Shown: one piece after another, positions 51,575 to 60,002 of the stretch
How the letters are laid out: each line of letters starts with the position of its first letter
Numbering within the stretch: position 1 is the stretch's first letter
Source: Amycolatopsis tolypomycina
GTDB taxonomy: Bacteria; Actinomycetota; Actinomycetes; Mycobacteriales; Pseudonocardiaceae
NCBI RefSeq assembly: GCF_900105945.1
Contig: NZ_FNSO01000004.1
Coordinates: 5,580,001 to 5,644,000 of the forward strand
Length of the DNA: 64,000 nucleotides
Direction of reading: 5' to 3'
The notes under the pieces: generated by a model
What the model was told of the DNA's origin: nothing
The model's database searches: none
Seen by the model: only the letters and a program-made list of their open reading frames with translations
Program-made: the position numbers and the translations under genes

Positions 51575-52573
51575 ATGATCTTCAAGCGAAGATCGATGCT
51601 GGCCGCAATTTCCGCCATGACGCTCGCCGCGTCAATGCTGATCACCGTTCCGGCCACGGCAGGAACCGTGGCAAAAACCGATTCGATGACCGGCTCCGCC
51701 GCGCAGGTATGGGACGAAAGCGCGGGAGCGCAGCGAACCGTCTCCGCCGAGGACGCGCAGCGGATCGTTTCCGACTACTGGACACCGTCCCGGCTCGCCT
51801 CGGCCGTTCCCGCCGCCGCGCCCGCCGGCCCGGCGGACAAGGAACTGCCCGCGCTGACGGCGAAAGCCGTGACCGCCGCCGACCCCGCGCTGCCGACGGG
51901 CGACAAGGCGACCCGGGACGCCTGGTTCTCCTACACCAACGGCAAGATCTACTACGTCGACCCGCGGGACAGCAAGCGGTACATGTGCTCCGGCAGTGCC
52001 GTGAACAGCGGTTCGAAACGGCTTGTCGTGACCGCCGGCCACTGCGCGGTCGTGGGCGGCGGCAACGGGCAGGTCATGCTGAACTGGATCTTCATCCCGG
52101 GCTACGACCACGGCTCCGAGCCGCGAGGCCGGTTCTCCGCCTACTGGTTCCACTACTCGACGGGGTGGTCGGTCAGCAACAACTGGCAGCGCGACTTCGC
52201 CTTCGTGGTGACGAACACCAACGGTTCCGGCCAGAAGGTGGTCAACGCGGCAGGCGGCCACGGTTTCCGCGTCAACGGCAGCTACAGCCGTTTCGTGCAC
52301 ATCGCGGGATACCCGGGAGACCGGGACAGCGGCGAAGTGCAGTGGTACTGCTGGGGCACGACCGACCGCTGGCCGAGCGCCAACGCCTATCGGCTCGGCT
52401 GCAATTTCGGCGGCGGTTCGAGTGGCGGACCGTGGCTCGAGGACTATCAGTCCAACGGTCTCGGTTACGTGATCAGCGCCATGCAGGGTAATCTCGACGG
52501 AAACAATTCCGGGCCGTATTACGACAACCACGTGCTGGCTGTCTTCAACGCGGCGAAGGACCACGCCCCGTAA
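51575..52573 (+). CDS. Secreted trypsin/V8-like serine protease
   Basis: A 332-residue preproprotein with signal peptide 1-30 and a propeptide to about 110. The propeptide holds the motif DYWTPSRLASAVPAAAP common to actinomycete secreted proteases. The mature S1-type domain has His156 (TAGHC), Asp207 (NWQRDFAF) and Ser283 (GSSGGPW), with Cys138/157 and 259/276 as likely disulfides. The overall form is like glutamyl endopeptidases. It is secreted and self-processed. The following small gene, ten bases downstream, shares the propeptide motif. CGAGGGGAAACA precedes the ATG. Confidence 0.93.
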   Translation: MIFKRRSMLAAISAMTLAASMLITVPATAGTVAKTDSMTGSAAQVWDESAGAQRTVSAEDAQRIVSDYWTPSRLASAVPAAAPAGPADKELPALTAKAVTAADPALPTGDKATRDAWFSYTNGKIYYVDPRDSKRYMCSGSAVNSGSKRLVVTAGHCAVVGGGNGQVMLNWIFIPGYDHGSEPRGRFSAYWFHYSTGWSVSNNWQRDFAFVVTNTNGSGQKVVNAAGGHGFRVNGSYSRFVHIAGYPGDRDSGEVQWYCWGTTDRWPSANAYRLGCNFGGGSSGGPWLEDYQSNGLGYVISAMQGNLDGNNSGPYYDNHVLAVFNAAKDHAP

Positions 52574-52583
52574 GGAGGCCGCG

Positions 52584-52820
52584 GTGATTCCCCGTAGGCG
52601 CACGGTCGTGGTGGTGGCGCTGGCCGTGGCGGCGGTCGCGCTGGGTGCCGCCGCGGTCGCCGGGTTGCTGGACGCCGGCGGTCCGGCCGCACCCGCGGAA
52701 CCGCCCGCCCCGGAGGTGGCCGGCGGACCGGCGGTGCACACCGACCCGGGCTACTGGACCGAGGACCGCCTGCGCGGGGCAGAACCGGCCCCGATGCCGG
52801 CACCCCCCGAGGGCCGGTAG
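52584..52820 (+). CDS. Small membrane/secreted protein sharing the protease propeptide motif
   Basis: A 78-residue protein with an N-terminal hydrophobic helix (TVVVVALAVAAVALGAAAVAGLL) behind RRR. A Pro/Ala linker follows, then PGYWTEDRLRGAEPAPMP (residues 55-72). This copies the YWTxxRLxxAxPaP motif of the adjacent protease's propeptide. It is in the same operon (GTG start, AAGGAGGCC before it). It could be a protease chaperone or inhibitor in trans; that is inference from motif and position. The family is unknown. Confidence 0.75.
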   Translation: MIPRRRTVVVVALAVAAVALGAAAVAGLLDAGGPAAPAEPPAPEVAGGPAVHTDPGYWTEDRLRGAEPAPMPAPPEGR

Positions 52821-52838
52821 CGCGAAGTCGATCGAAGC

Positions 52839-52879
52839 CGAAGGCCCGTTCCCGCCCGCACGGCGGAAGCGGGCCTTCG
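52839..52879. terminator. Bidirectional hairpin between convergent genes
   Basis: CGAAGGCCCG (52839-52848) and its complement (52870-52879) form the base of an imperfect 18-bp stem around a short loop. It lies between the small-protein stop (52820) and the beta-strand-protein stop (52897). Confidence 0.75.
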
Positions 52880-52896
52880 AGCCGTGCGCGACGCAC

Positions 52897-55149
52897 TCAG
52901 TTCCGGGTCCGTGACCGCCTGCGCACCAGGAACACGACGGCGGCGGCCAGCAGCACCGGCACGCCGGCCGCCCACAACCACCACAACGCCCCGGAACGCG
53001 ACGCGGACGCCACTTGCGGGGTCGTGGCGCCGGAACGGGCCGCGCCGGAACCGCCGGTCAGGACGACGTCGTTGCCGTCGCCGCCGTGGTAGGTGAGGCG
53101 GAACGCGCCGACGGCCGCACCCTCGGGCAGCCCGTCGAAAGTGCCGGCGACCGGTTCGGTCCCCTGGTTGTCGACGATCACGCCGGGGCCGGGTACCGAG
53201 TTCGGCGCGAAGGTGCCCGCGAGCTGCACCGCGCCGGTGACGGTCAGCCGGGTGCCGGTCAGGCGTGCACCGGGCCGCTGGGTGTAGGCGCCGCGCACGG
53301 TCAGGCCGGCGGCGTCGACCGTGCCGGCGTTGTCCACGGCCGCCTGCACCGTGCCGGTGGACCGCAGCGCGCCGGTGGGCGCCACCGCGAGCTGCCGGGC
53401 CTGGACGGACCCGGCCAGCGCGAGCGTTCCGTCCCGGACGGTCCAGGCGCTGTCCGGGGTGGTGTGCTTGCCGGTCAGGGTGAGCGTTTCGGCCCCGGTC
53501 TTCGTGACATCGCCGGTGGCGTTCAGGGCACCGCCGAACGTCGTCGCGGTGGTGGCCCGAATCGTCAGCGCGCGCCCGCCCGCCACGGTGCTGCCCTCGG
53601 CTCCGGAGAGGTTGGTGACCGTCGGATCGCCGGCCCGGGTCAGGTCCAGCTTCGTCCCGGCCGACGGCAGGTCGACCGCGGCGCTCGCGGCGAGGGAACC
53701 GCCGGTGACCTCGAGCGTGCCCGCCTTCACCGTGGTCCGGCCCGTGTAGGTGAGCTCGCCGGCCAGCGTGGTGGTGGCCGGGCCGGCCTGGGTCACCGAA
53801 CCCGTCCCGCCGATCCGGCCCAGTTCGGCACCCTTTGCGGCGTTCTGCACGATCAGCTCGCCGTTGTCGACGATCTTGCCGGTCGGCAGCAGCGCACTGT
53901 CGCCCTGCGGGCTGCCGTCGCCCAGCCGCAGCGACGCGCCGTCGCCGATCGTCGTGTCGCCGTCGTAGTTCTGCGGCGCGGTGAAAGTGACCGCGTTGCC
54001 GCGGGTCGCCGCGATGACGACGTCGCCGCGGCCGACGTCCGCCATGGTGTCGTGGTAGCGGCCGCCGGAGATGGGCGCGGCCAGGGTGACCGGGCCGTTG
54101 TAGTCGAACGTCAGCACGCTGCGGGCGCCGCCCGGGTCCGCATGCAGGTTGATGTAGACGGTGTTTTCGTTACCCGGCAGGAAGAACCGGTTGCCCGTGC
54201 CGTCGCCCCACGTCACCGTGGCGCCTTCGATGTTGATACCGCGCTTGTTGTCCCGGTGCGGCACGGTGGCGAAGTTCCGGGCCGGGTCGCTGAGCGCGGG
54301 GTCGGTGTCCGACCCGTTGTCCGACCAGCTGTACACGCCCGACATCCGCACCACACCGGAACCCCAGGTGTGGAAGTTGATGTCGTTGCCGTAGAACTGC
54401 GAGTAGATGTCGGCGGCGTCGGTGACCACTTCACCGTCCGGTGCGTTGTGGATGAACGATCCCTGGTTGACCACCTTGCGCACGTTCGGCATCGCGGTGA
54501 GGTAGTTCACGCTGCCGTAGTCCGCGCCGGTGCCGACGTACAGCGTGCCCGAGAACGGGTGCGTACCCGGCAGTTCGATGCCCGGCCAGGTGCCCCGCCG
54601 TTGCTTGACGAGTCCGGTCCCGCTGATCACGCCCAGGCTCACCTGCCGGTGCACGGCAAGGTCCAGGGTCCCGTCGATCCGGTGGTTGAGCGTGTTCAGC
54701 GACACTCCGGGCGCCTGGGCGAAATGCCCGATGCTGCCGTCTCCGCCCGATCCGCTCCCGTACTGGAGCGTCGCCCCGCGTTGCACGATCACCGCGGGCG
54801 GGTCGGGGTTCTCGATCGTGCTCACCGGGTGGTTGCCGCCCACCGTGACGATCTTCTGCCGGCGGCGATCGTCGGGCAGGGTGAAATCGCTGTCCTTCAC
54901 GAGCACCAAGGTGCCGGTTCCGCCGACGGTGAAGGCGCCTTTGCCGCGAATCACTCCCGCGTAGGCGGTGACGCCGCCGGTGAGCCGCACGACCGCGTCC
55001 CCGCTCAGCGTCACGTCCCGGTTCGCGAGGATGTCGGCGGTGACGTCCCGGCCGCCGGGCTGCGCGGACGCACTCGGCGCCGGCGGTGCCGCCACGAGGA
55101 TGGCGACCACCGCCACCGCGAGCCGGCAACCACCACGCTGTGTGCGCAC
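52897..55149 (-). CDS. Wall-anchored autotransporter-type beta-strand repeat protein
   Basis: A 750-residue protein. A signal peptide (LAVAVVAILVAAPPAPSASA) is followed by a long beta-helix-like body with autotransporter-associated strand repeats: GVIRGKGAFTVGGTGTLVLVKDS, LGVISGTGLVKQRRG, IGGTGSVTQAGPATTTLAGELTYTGRTTVKAGTLEV. The C-terminus is not an outer-membrane barrel but a TM span (WWLWAAGVPVLLAAAVVFLV) and RRRSRTR, as in Gram-positive anchored proteins. It may bind polysaccharide. The GTG at 55149 follows CGGAG. LacI-type operator 2 lies just upstream, shared with the divergent ricin-domain gene. Confidence 0.88.
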   Translation of the reverse strand: MRTQRGGCRLAVAVVAILVAAPPAPSASAQPGGRDVTADILANRDVTLSGDAVVRLTGGVTAYAGVIRGKGAFTVGGTGTLVLVKDSDFTLPDDRRRQKIVTVGGNHPVSTIENPDPPAVIVQRGATLQYGSGSGGDGSIGHFAQAPGVSLNTLNHRIDGTLDLAVHRQVSLGVISGTGLVKQRRGTWPGIELPGTHPFSGTLYVGTGADYGSVNYLTAMPNVRKVVNQGSFIHNAPDGEVVTDAADIYSQFYGNDINFHTWGSGVVRMSGVYSWSDNGSDTDPALSDPARNFATVPHRDNKRGINIEGATVTWGDGTGNRFFLPGNENTVYINLHADPGGARSVLTFDYNGPVTLAAPISGGRYHDTMADVGRGDVVIAATRGNAVTFTAPQNYDGDTTIGDGASLRLGDGSPQGDSALLPTGKIVDNGELIVQNAAKGAELGRIGGTGSVTQAGPATTTLAGELTYTGRTTVKAGTLEVTGGSLAASAAVDLPSAGTKLDLTRAGDPTVTNLSGAEGSTVAGGRALTIRATTATTFGGALNATGDVTKTGAETLTLTGKHTTPDSAWTVRDGTLALAGSVQARQLAVAPTGALRSTGTVQAAVDNAGTVDAAGLTVRGAYTQRPGARLTGTRLTVTGAVQLAGTFAPNSVPGPGVIVDNQGTEPVAGTFDGLPEGAAVGAFRLTYHGGDGNDVVLTGGSGAARSGATTPQVASASRSGALWWLWAAGVPVLLAAAVVFLVRRRSRTRN

Positions 55150-55163
55150 GAAGAACTCCGGGA

Positions 55164-55177
55164 TGTTAGCGATAACA
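55164..55177. promoter_or_regulatory. LacI-type operator 2 (divergent beta-strand and ricin genes)
   Basis: TGTTAGCGATAACA is a 14-base dyad with one mismatched pair. It starts 15 bases upstream of the beta-strand gene's GTG and 120 bases before the ricin-domain gene, so it could control both. Confidence 0.8.
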
Positions 55178-55296
55178 TTTTGCCGGGTCAGTGTTCGTGG
55201 CCGACGAAGCCGTGTCAACCCCGTGCCGGGCGGCAACCTTTTCGGGCTCGGCGGCAACTGGGTGGCGAAACCGAGGACGACCCGAGGAGCGCTGCC

Positions 55297-55947
55297 GTGA
55301 GAAAGACCGAGCCCACCGTGCCGCGCCGGCGTCACCGCGGCCGCTGGACATCGATCGCCCTGGCACTGGGTGTCCCCGCGCTCGTCGTCCCGTACCTGCT
55401 GCTCACGCGGGGTGACGCGGAACCGGTGCAGGTGGACTCGGCCGCCTACTACCAGTTCGTCTCCGTGCGGGACGGCAGCGCACTGGACGTGGCCGGGGCC
55501 GAAGACGGCGCCCGGATCCAGCAGGAGAAACGCGCCACCGGCGCGGCGAGCCTGTGGCAGCTCAAGCCCGTGCCGGGCGGTTTCTTCCAGCTGGTCAACC
55601 ACACCAGCGGCAAGGTGCTCGGCGTCCGGGGTCCCGCCACGGCGGAGGCCGACGTCGAACAACAGCCGGACACCGGCGCCGCCGCTCAGCAGTGGCAGCT
55701 GCTCGACACCGGCGACGGGCAGCTGAAGATCGTCTCGCGCGACAGCGGGATGATCCTGGGCGTGACCGAGGGCACCGGCCGGCGCGCGGTCGTCCAGTCC
55801 CGCGACCGGGGCGGCGCCGACCAGCGGTGGAGCCTCGCGAAAGCCGCCGGGCCGCCGGGCAGCCACACCTGGCGCGACGCGCGGATCGGCGGCGCCCGGC
55901 AGCGGATCACCGGCAGCGGCGGCGTACTGTACGCCGGGCCGTCCTGA
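55297..55947 (+). CDS. Membrane-anchored ricin-type lectin protein
   Basis: A 216-residue protein with a basic N-terminus (RRRHRGRW) and one membrane span (IALALGVPALVVPYLLL). A ricin-type beta-trefoil (RICIN/CBM13) of about 130 residues follows: YYQFVSVRDGSALDVAGAEDG, FFQLVNHTSGKVLGVRG, QLKIVSRDSGMILGV, each with a QxW-like end (LWQL, QWQL, RWSL). Three subdomains are recognisable. It probably binds plant or microbial glycans at the surface. GAGGAGC precedes the GTG at 55297. It is divergent from the beta-strand gene and may share operator 2. Confidence 0.87.
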   Translation: MRKTEPTVPRRRHRGRWTSIALALGVPALVVPYLLLTRGDAEPVQVDSAAYYQFVSVRDGSALDVAGAEDGARIQQEKRATGAASLWQLKPVPGGFFQLVNHTSGKVLGVRGPATAEADVEQQPDTGAAAQQWQLLDTGDGQLKIVSRDSGMILGVTEGTGRRAVVQSRDRGGADQRWSLAKAAGPPGSHTWRDARIGGARQRITGSGGVLYAGPS

Positions 55948-56048
55948 CCCGCACCGGGCCGGCGACCGCGCCGGCCGGGCCGCGGGCCGACACTGGCAGG
56001 TTGCCGCCTTGCACGGGGGCACGGGTAGGAAGAGGACAGCCGAGACAC

Positions 56049-56579
56049 ATGCTCCTCGATGACACGTCGGCGGAGTTCCACGACTTCTTCGAACGCCACT
56101 ACGCCGGGCTCGCCCGGTTCGCCTTTCTCCTGACCGGCGAACCGGACGCCGCCGACGACCTCGCCGCCGACGCCCTGATCGCCCTGTGGCAGCGCTGGGA
56201 CCGGCTGCGCAAGGCCGAGCACCCGCTGGCCTACGCCCGCGGAGTGGTCGCGAACCTGGCCAGGGAGCGGGTCCGCAGCATGACACGCGAGCGCCGCCGG
56301 ATCGCGCTGTTCTGGTCGCCGGGTGCGCACCAGGAACGGAGTCCCGACGTGGCCGCCGTGGTGGACGTGCGGGCGGCGCTGAACCGGCTGCCGTTCGGGA
56401 AACGGGCCTGCGTCATCCTCAGGCACGCCTTCGACCTGCCGGAAAAGGAGACCGCTCGTGCCCTCGGCATCTCGGTCGGTGCGGTGAAGAGCCAAACCTC
56501 GAAAGGACTGGCCGAGCTGGAACGCCTGCTCGGCGCCGGCGCGGCCGGGCACCTGGCGACGGAGAGGGGAAGCCGGTGA
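56049..56579 (+). CDS. SigE-family ECF sigma factor
   Basis: A 176-residue sigma factor of the actinobacterial SigE family (TIGR02983-like). Region 2 is FFERHYAGLARFAFLLTGEPDAADDLAADALIALWQRWDRLR and region 4 LPFGKRACVILRHAFDLPEKETARALGISVGAVKSQTSKGLAELERLL. It overlaps the next gene by GTGA, the usual layout for sigma and anti-sigma genes. It lies in a secreted hemicellulase region and could respond to wall or surface signals. The ATG at 56049 fits the normal N-terminus. Confidence 0.92.
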   Translation: MLLDDTSAEFHDFFERHYAGLARFAFLLTGEPDAADDLAADALIALWQRWDRLRKAEHPLAYARGVVANLARERVRSMTRERRRIALFWSPGAHQERSPDVAAVVDVRAALNRLPFGKRACVILRHAFDLPEKETARALGISVGAVKSQTSKGLAELERLLGAGAAGHLATERGSR

Positions 56580-57352
56580 ACGAAGAGATCGGCAAGCGGC
56601 TGCGGGCAGCCGCCGAGGCACACCAGCCCGACCACGACCGGATGCTGGCCCGCGTGCACCGCGGCATGGCCGCCACCCCGGTCCGGCGGCGGCCGGGCAT
56701 CGCGCGGTCCTGGCCCAAGGTGGTGCTCGCCGGCTCCGCCGCGGCCGGCATCCTGGCCGTCGCCGGCTTCGCCGTCGCCGGCAGCGTCCCGGCCCCGCCG
56801 GCTGCGACCACGCTCACGGTCCCGACCACGAGCGAAGCGCCCAGCTCCACCCGATCCCCCGACAGCCCGGTCCCGCCGCCCGCGACGGGACGCCCGGCCC
56901 CGGCGACCACCGGCCGGCCGGCCTCGAGCACTCCCCCGGCCACCCCGGCGGGCAACCGGGTCGCGGACGGGCCGCTGTCGGCGCAGGGCACCGTCGACCC
57001 CCACAGCACGGTCTACTGGGCCCAGAGCACCCTCGACCTCGACACCGCCCGGCCGCTGACCGCGCTCGTCGTGGAAGTGCGCATCACGCAAACCGGCGGC
57101 GTGCAGCGCACCGGCCAGTGGCAAACCGGGCCGGCCGACGACTTCGCCGTCACCACCCAGGACAGCGGTGACGCCGTGGTGTACCGCTGGGAGCTCAAGC
57201 CGGGGCGCACGCTCCCGGCCGCGGCACAGGTGTTCGCCGTCCAGTACAACCACGCCGCCGGCACTCGCCACGCCGACCTCGACAGCTACCGCGTCCAGGC
57301 CACCACCACGGACGGCAGCCACACGCTCCGGGGCGGCTTCACCACGCCCTGA
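56576..57352 (+). CDS. Membrane protein coupled to the sigma gene (possible anti-sigma factor)
   Basis: A 258-residue protein. The cytoplasmic head is about 45 residues (IGKRLRAAAEAHQPDHDRMLARVHRGM). One membrane span follows (VVLAGSAAAGILAVAGFAVAG), then a Ser/Thr/Pro-rich linker (about 75-130) and an extracellular beta-domain of 130 residues (STVYWAQSTLDLDTARPLTALVVEVRI ... YNHAAGTRHADLDSYRVQATTTDG). The topology and coupling with the sigma gene fit a membrane anti-sigma factor, though the head has no zinc (HxxxCxxC) anti-sigma motif. The extracellular part could sense a ligand. Confidence 0.7.
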   Translation: MNEEIGKRLRAAAEAHQPDHDRMLARVHRGMAATPVRRRPGIARSWPKVVLAGSAAAGILAVAGFAVAGSVPAPPAATTLTVPTTSEAPSSTRSPDSPVPPPATGRPAPATTGRPASSTPPATPAGNRVADGPLSAQGTVDPHSTVYWAQSTLDLDTARPLTALVVEVRITQTGGVQRTGQWQTGPADDFAVTTQDSGDAVVYRWELKPGRTLPAAAQVFAVQYNHAAGTRHADLDSYRVQATTTDGSHTLRGGFTTP

Positions 57353-57495
57353 GGTACCCGGGCGGCGGTTCCGTGCAGGTTACGTCTTGACGTCGCCGAG
57401 GTTATCGTTCACAGTCCTCTGGTGCGCTCAGCCGCACGTCCACTCGACCAACTGTCCCCTTTTCACTCCGCCCTCTCCCTCTCGCTCCCCTGAAC

Positions 57496-57509
57496 TGTTA
57501 GCGCTAACA
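57496..57509. promoter_or_regulatory. LacI-type operator 3 (upstream of GH62 gene)
   Basis: TGTTAGCGCTAACA is a perfect 14-base palindrome 38 bases before the GH62 ATG, matching the sites at 47311 and 55164. This is the classical symmetry of LacI/GalR-family operators with a central CG. Confidence 0.88.
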
Positions 57510-57547
57510 ATCGTCGTGTCCACGTTCCCAACGAAGGGAAAGATGCT

Positions 57548-59038
57548 ATGTCGGTTGGATTCCCGCGTGTCGCGAGGTGGCGCCGCCGGTGGCGGTCGGC
57601 GGTGGCCGGTGCGGTCGTCGTGCCGGTCGTGGGCGGGCTGCTCACGGTGGCCCCGACCGCGGCGTCGGCCGCCACAGTGGACACCGCCGCCTGGTACGTC
57701 CTGCTGAACCGCAACAGCGGCAAGGCACTCGACGTCAGCGGCGCGTCCACGGCCGACGGCGCCGGCCTCATCCAGTGGAGCCGCAGCAACGCCACCAACC
57801 AGCAGTTCCAGTTCGTGGACGCCGGTGGTGGCTACTACAAGCTGCGCGCGCGGCACTCCGGCAAGCTCGCCGACGTGCAGGGCGCCGCCACCGCCGACGG
57901 CGCCGCGGTGGTGCAGTGGAGCGACAACGGCGGCGCCAACCAGCAGTTCAGCCTCGCCGACGCCGGAACGGGGTACGTCCGGCTGGTCAACCGCAACAGC
58001 GGCAAGGCACTCGACGTGCAGGGCGCCTCCACGGCCGACGGCGCCGCCGTGGTGCAGCAGACCGGCTCCACGGCCAACGACCAGCAGTGGCAGCTCGTCC
58101 AGGTCGACGGGGGCAACGGCACCGGCGCCTGCACCCTGCCGTCGACGTACCGCTGGTCGTCGACCGGCCCGCTGGCGAACCCGAAGGCGGGCTGGGTCTC
58201 GCTCAAGGACTTCACGAACGTCGTCTACAACGGCAAGCACGTCGTCTACGCCACGACGCACGACACCGGGTCGAGCTGGAAGTCCACGAGCTTCACCCCG
58301 TTCACCAACTGGTCCGACATGGCCACCGCCACCCAGAACTCGATGTCCTTCGGAGCCGTCGCGCCGACGCTGTTCTACTTCGCCCCGAAGAACATCTGGG
58401 TGCTCGCCTACCAGTGGGGCTGGCCCGACACGTTCTCCTACCGCACCTCGAGCGACCCCACGAACCCCAACAGCTGGTCGGCGCAGCAGACGCTGTTCAC
58501 GGGCACGCTCCCCAGCGGGGCGCCGATCGACCAGACCATCATCGGCGACGGCACGAACATGTACCTGTTCTTCGCCGACGACAACGGCGGCATCTACCGC
58601 GCCGGCATGCCCATCGGGAACTTCCCGGGCAGCTTCGGCTCGAGCTACACGAAGATCATGAGCGACACCGCGCTCAACCTGTTCGAAGCGCCCGAGGTCT
58701 ACAAGGTCCAGGGCCAGAACCAGTACCTCATGATCGTCGAGGCGCGGGGAACGAACGAGCGCCGCTTCTTCCGCTCGTTCACCGCAACCAGCCTCAGCGG
58801 CACGTGGACCCCGCAGGCGGCCACCGAGAGCAACCCGTTCGCGGGCAAGGCCAACAGCGGCGCCACCTGGACCAACGACATCAGCCACGGTGACCTGGTC
58901 CGCACCAACCCCGACCAGACCAAGACGATCGACCCCTGCAACCTCCAGTTCCTGTACCAGGGCCGCGACCCCGGCTCCGACGGCGTCGACTACGGCCTCC
59001 TGCCGTACAAGCCCGGAGTGCTGACCCTGCAACGCTAG
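57548..59038 (+). CDS. Secreted GH62 alpha-L-arabinofuranosidase with ricin-type CBM
   Basis: A 496-residue protein with a Sec signal ([21 protein letters not shown]). A ricin-type CBM13 trefoil (about 48-190) shows three repeats of the form [23 protein letters not shown] ending in QQF/QQW. From 198 on it is a GH62 domain: [40 protein letters not shown], then [56 protein letters not shown] and [15 protein letters not shown]62 enzymes remove arabinose side chains from arabinoxylan. LacI-type operator 3 lies in its promoter, and a strong hairpin follows the stop. Confidence 0.95.
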   Translation: MSVGFPRVARWRRRWRSAVAGAVVVPVVGGLLTVAPTAASAATVDTAAWYVLLNRNSGKALDVSGASTADGAGLIQWSRSNATNQQFQFVDAGGGYYKLRARHSGKLADVQGAATADGAAVVQWSDNGGANQQFSLADAGTGYVRLVNRNSGKALDVQGASTADGAAVVQQTGSTANDQQWQLVQVDGGNGTGACTLPSTYRWSSTGPLANPKAGWVSLKDFTNVVYNGKHVVYATTHDTGSSWKSTSFTPFTNWSDMATATQNSMSFGAVAPTLFYFAPKNIWVLAYQWGWPDTFSYRTSSDPTNPNSWSAQQTLFTGTLPSGAPIDQTIIGDGTNMYLFFADDNGGIYRAGMPIGNFPGSFGSSYTKIMSDTALNLFEAPEVYKVQGQNQYLMIVEARGTNERRFFRSFTATSLSGTWTPQAATESNPFAGKANSGATWTNDISHGDLVRTNPDQTKTIDPCNLQFLYQGRDPGSDGVDYGLLPYKPGVLTLQR

Positions 59039-59044
59039 TCACCC

Positions 59045-59077
59045 GGGCGGGCTCGGCCCCCACGGCCGAGCCCGCCC
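59045..59077. terminator. Terminator hairpin after the GH62 gene
   Basis: GGGCGGGCTCGGCC (59045-59058) pairs perfectly with GGCCGAGCCCGCCC (59064-59077) across the 5-base loop CCCAC. It starts seven bases after the GH62 stop. Confidence 0.85.
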
Positions 59078-59131
59078 GCATGTCCGCCTCGTGTCAGGGC
59101 CGTGTCAGGAACCGTGGCCAGCATCGTCGTC

Positions 59132-59941
59132 ATGGATGACACGAACGGGCCCACGGTCGCGACCGAGTCCCGCCCCCTCCACGGAGCAGCCAAGCGGCTG
59201 CTCGCCGACCGGCACTCGCTGCCCCTGTCGATCGCTCTGCACCTGGTCCCCGGCGCCCTGATCGTCGCGGTCTACCTGTTGTTCGCCGAACCGTTCGTCC
59301 TGGCCATCGGCGCCCCGGTGTTCCTGGGCTGGGCGATCGCGCTGTGCGTGGTCCTCGGCCCGCTGATGGCGGGCCTGTACTGGCTGGGCCACCAGCGCAA
59401 CGGCAGGTTCTCCTTGCGCGGGGTGCTGCACTACACGGGCAAGCCGTTGCCGAGGGGAAAGCTCGTCGCCATGGCCATCCCGATGTTCCTGTGGATGATG
59501 GTGCTGTCGACCGCGCTCATCCCCTTGGACAACTTCGTCTTCGACCACTTCTTCACCTGGCTCCCGTTCGCCGACGCGGGCGGCAGCGCCACCACGTACC
59601 TCCAGGGGAGCGGCCGCTCGGCCATGCTCGCCACGCTGGTGGTGTGCCTGCCGCTGACCGGGATTGCGCTGCCGCTGATCGAGGAGTTCTACTTCCGCGG
59701 GTTCCTCATGCCCCGCCTCGCCCACCTGGGCCGCGGGGCGCCGGTGCTCAGCACGGTCCTGTTTTCGCTGTACCACTTCTGGGCACCGTGGACGTTCGTG
59801 TCGAAGCTGGTGTTCTTCTTCCCGGGCCCGTGGTTCGTGTGGAAGAAGAAGGACATCCGCCTGTCGATCGCGATGCACGTCGGAACAACCTCGATCTCGA
59901 CGGTAGGCGGTATCGTCGCGATCGCGTTCAACATCGTGTGA
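59132..59941 (+). CDS. CPBP-family intramembrane metalloprotease
   Basis: A 269-residue membrane protein with about seven to eight spans. CPBP (Abi) motif 1 is LIEEFYFRGFLMPR (EExxxR). Motif 2 is around SLYHFWAP, and a late His is in IAMHVGTTS. Relatives in bacteria process membrane peptides, and in eukaryotes they include Rce1 CAAX proteases. I use the ATG at 59132. A GTG at 59102 is in frame but would make an unlikely leader. It is a monocistronic gene convergent with the SDR gene at 60003. Confidence 0.88.
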   Translation: MDDTNGPTVATESRPLHGAAKRLLADRHSLPLSIALHLVPGALIVAVYLLFAEPFVLAIGAPVFLGWAIALCVVLGPLMAGLYWLGHQRNGRFSLRGVLHYTGKPLPRGKLVAMAIPMFLWMMVLSTALIPLDNFVFDHFFTWLPFADAGGSATTYLQGSGRSAMLATLVVCLPLTGIALPLIEEFYFRGFLMPRLAHLGRGAPVLSTVLFSLYHFWAPWTFVSKLVFFFPGPWFVWKKKDIRLSIAMHVGTTSISTVGGIVAIAFNIV

Positions 59942-60002
59942 TCCGCGCCCGGAACACTGCCGAAACACCCACCAGCTCGCCGCGAACAATCTGCAGTTGC
60001 CG

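Noticed and set aside
52897..56286. 1129-residue version of the beta-strand protein
   Set aside because: The extra N-terminal part is antisense to the ricin-domain and sigma genes. The signal peptide begins at GTG 55149, after the operator and a ribosome-binding site.
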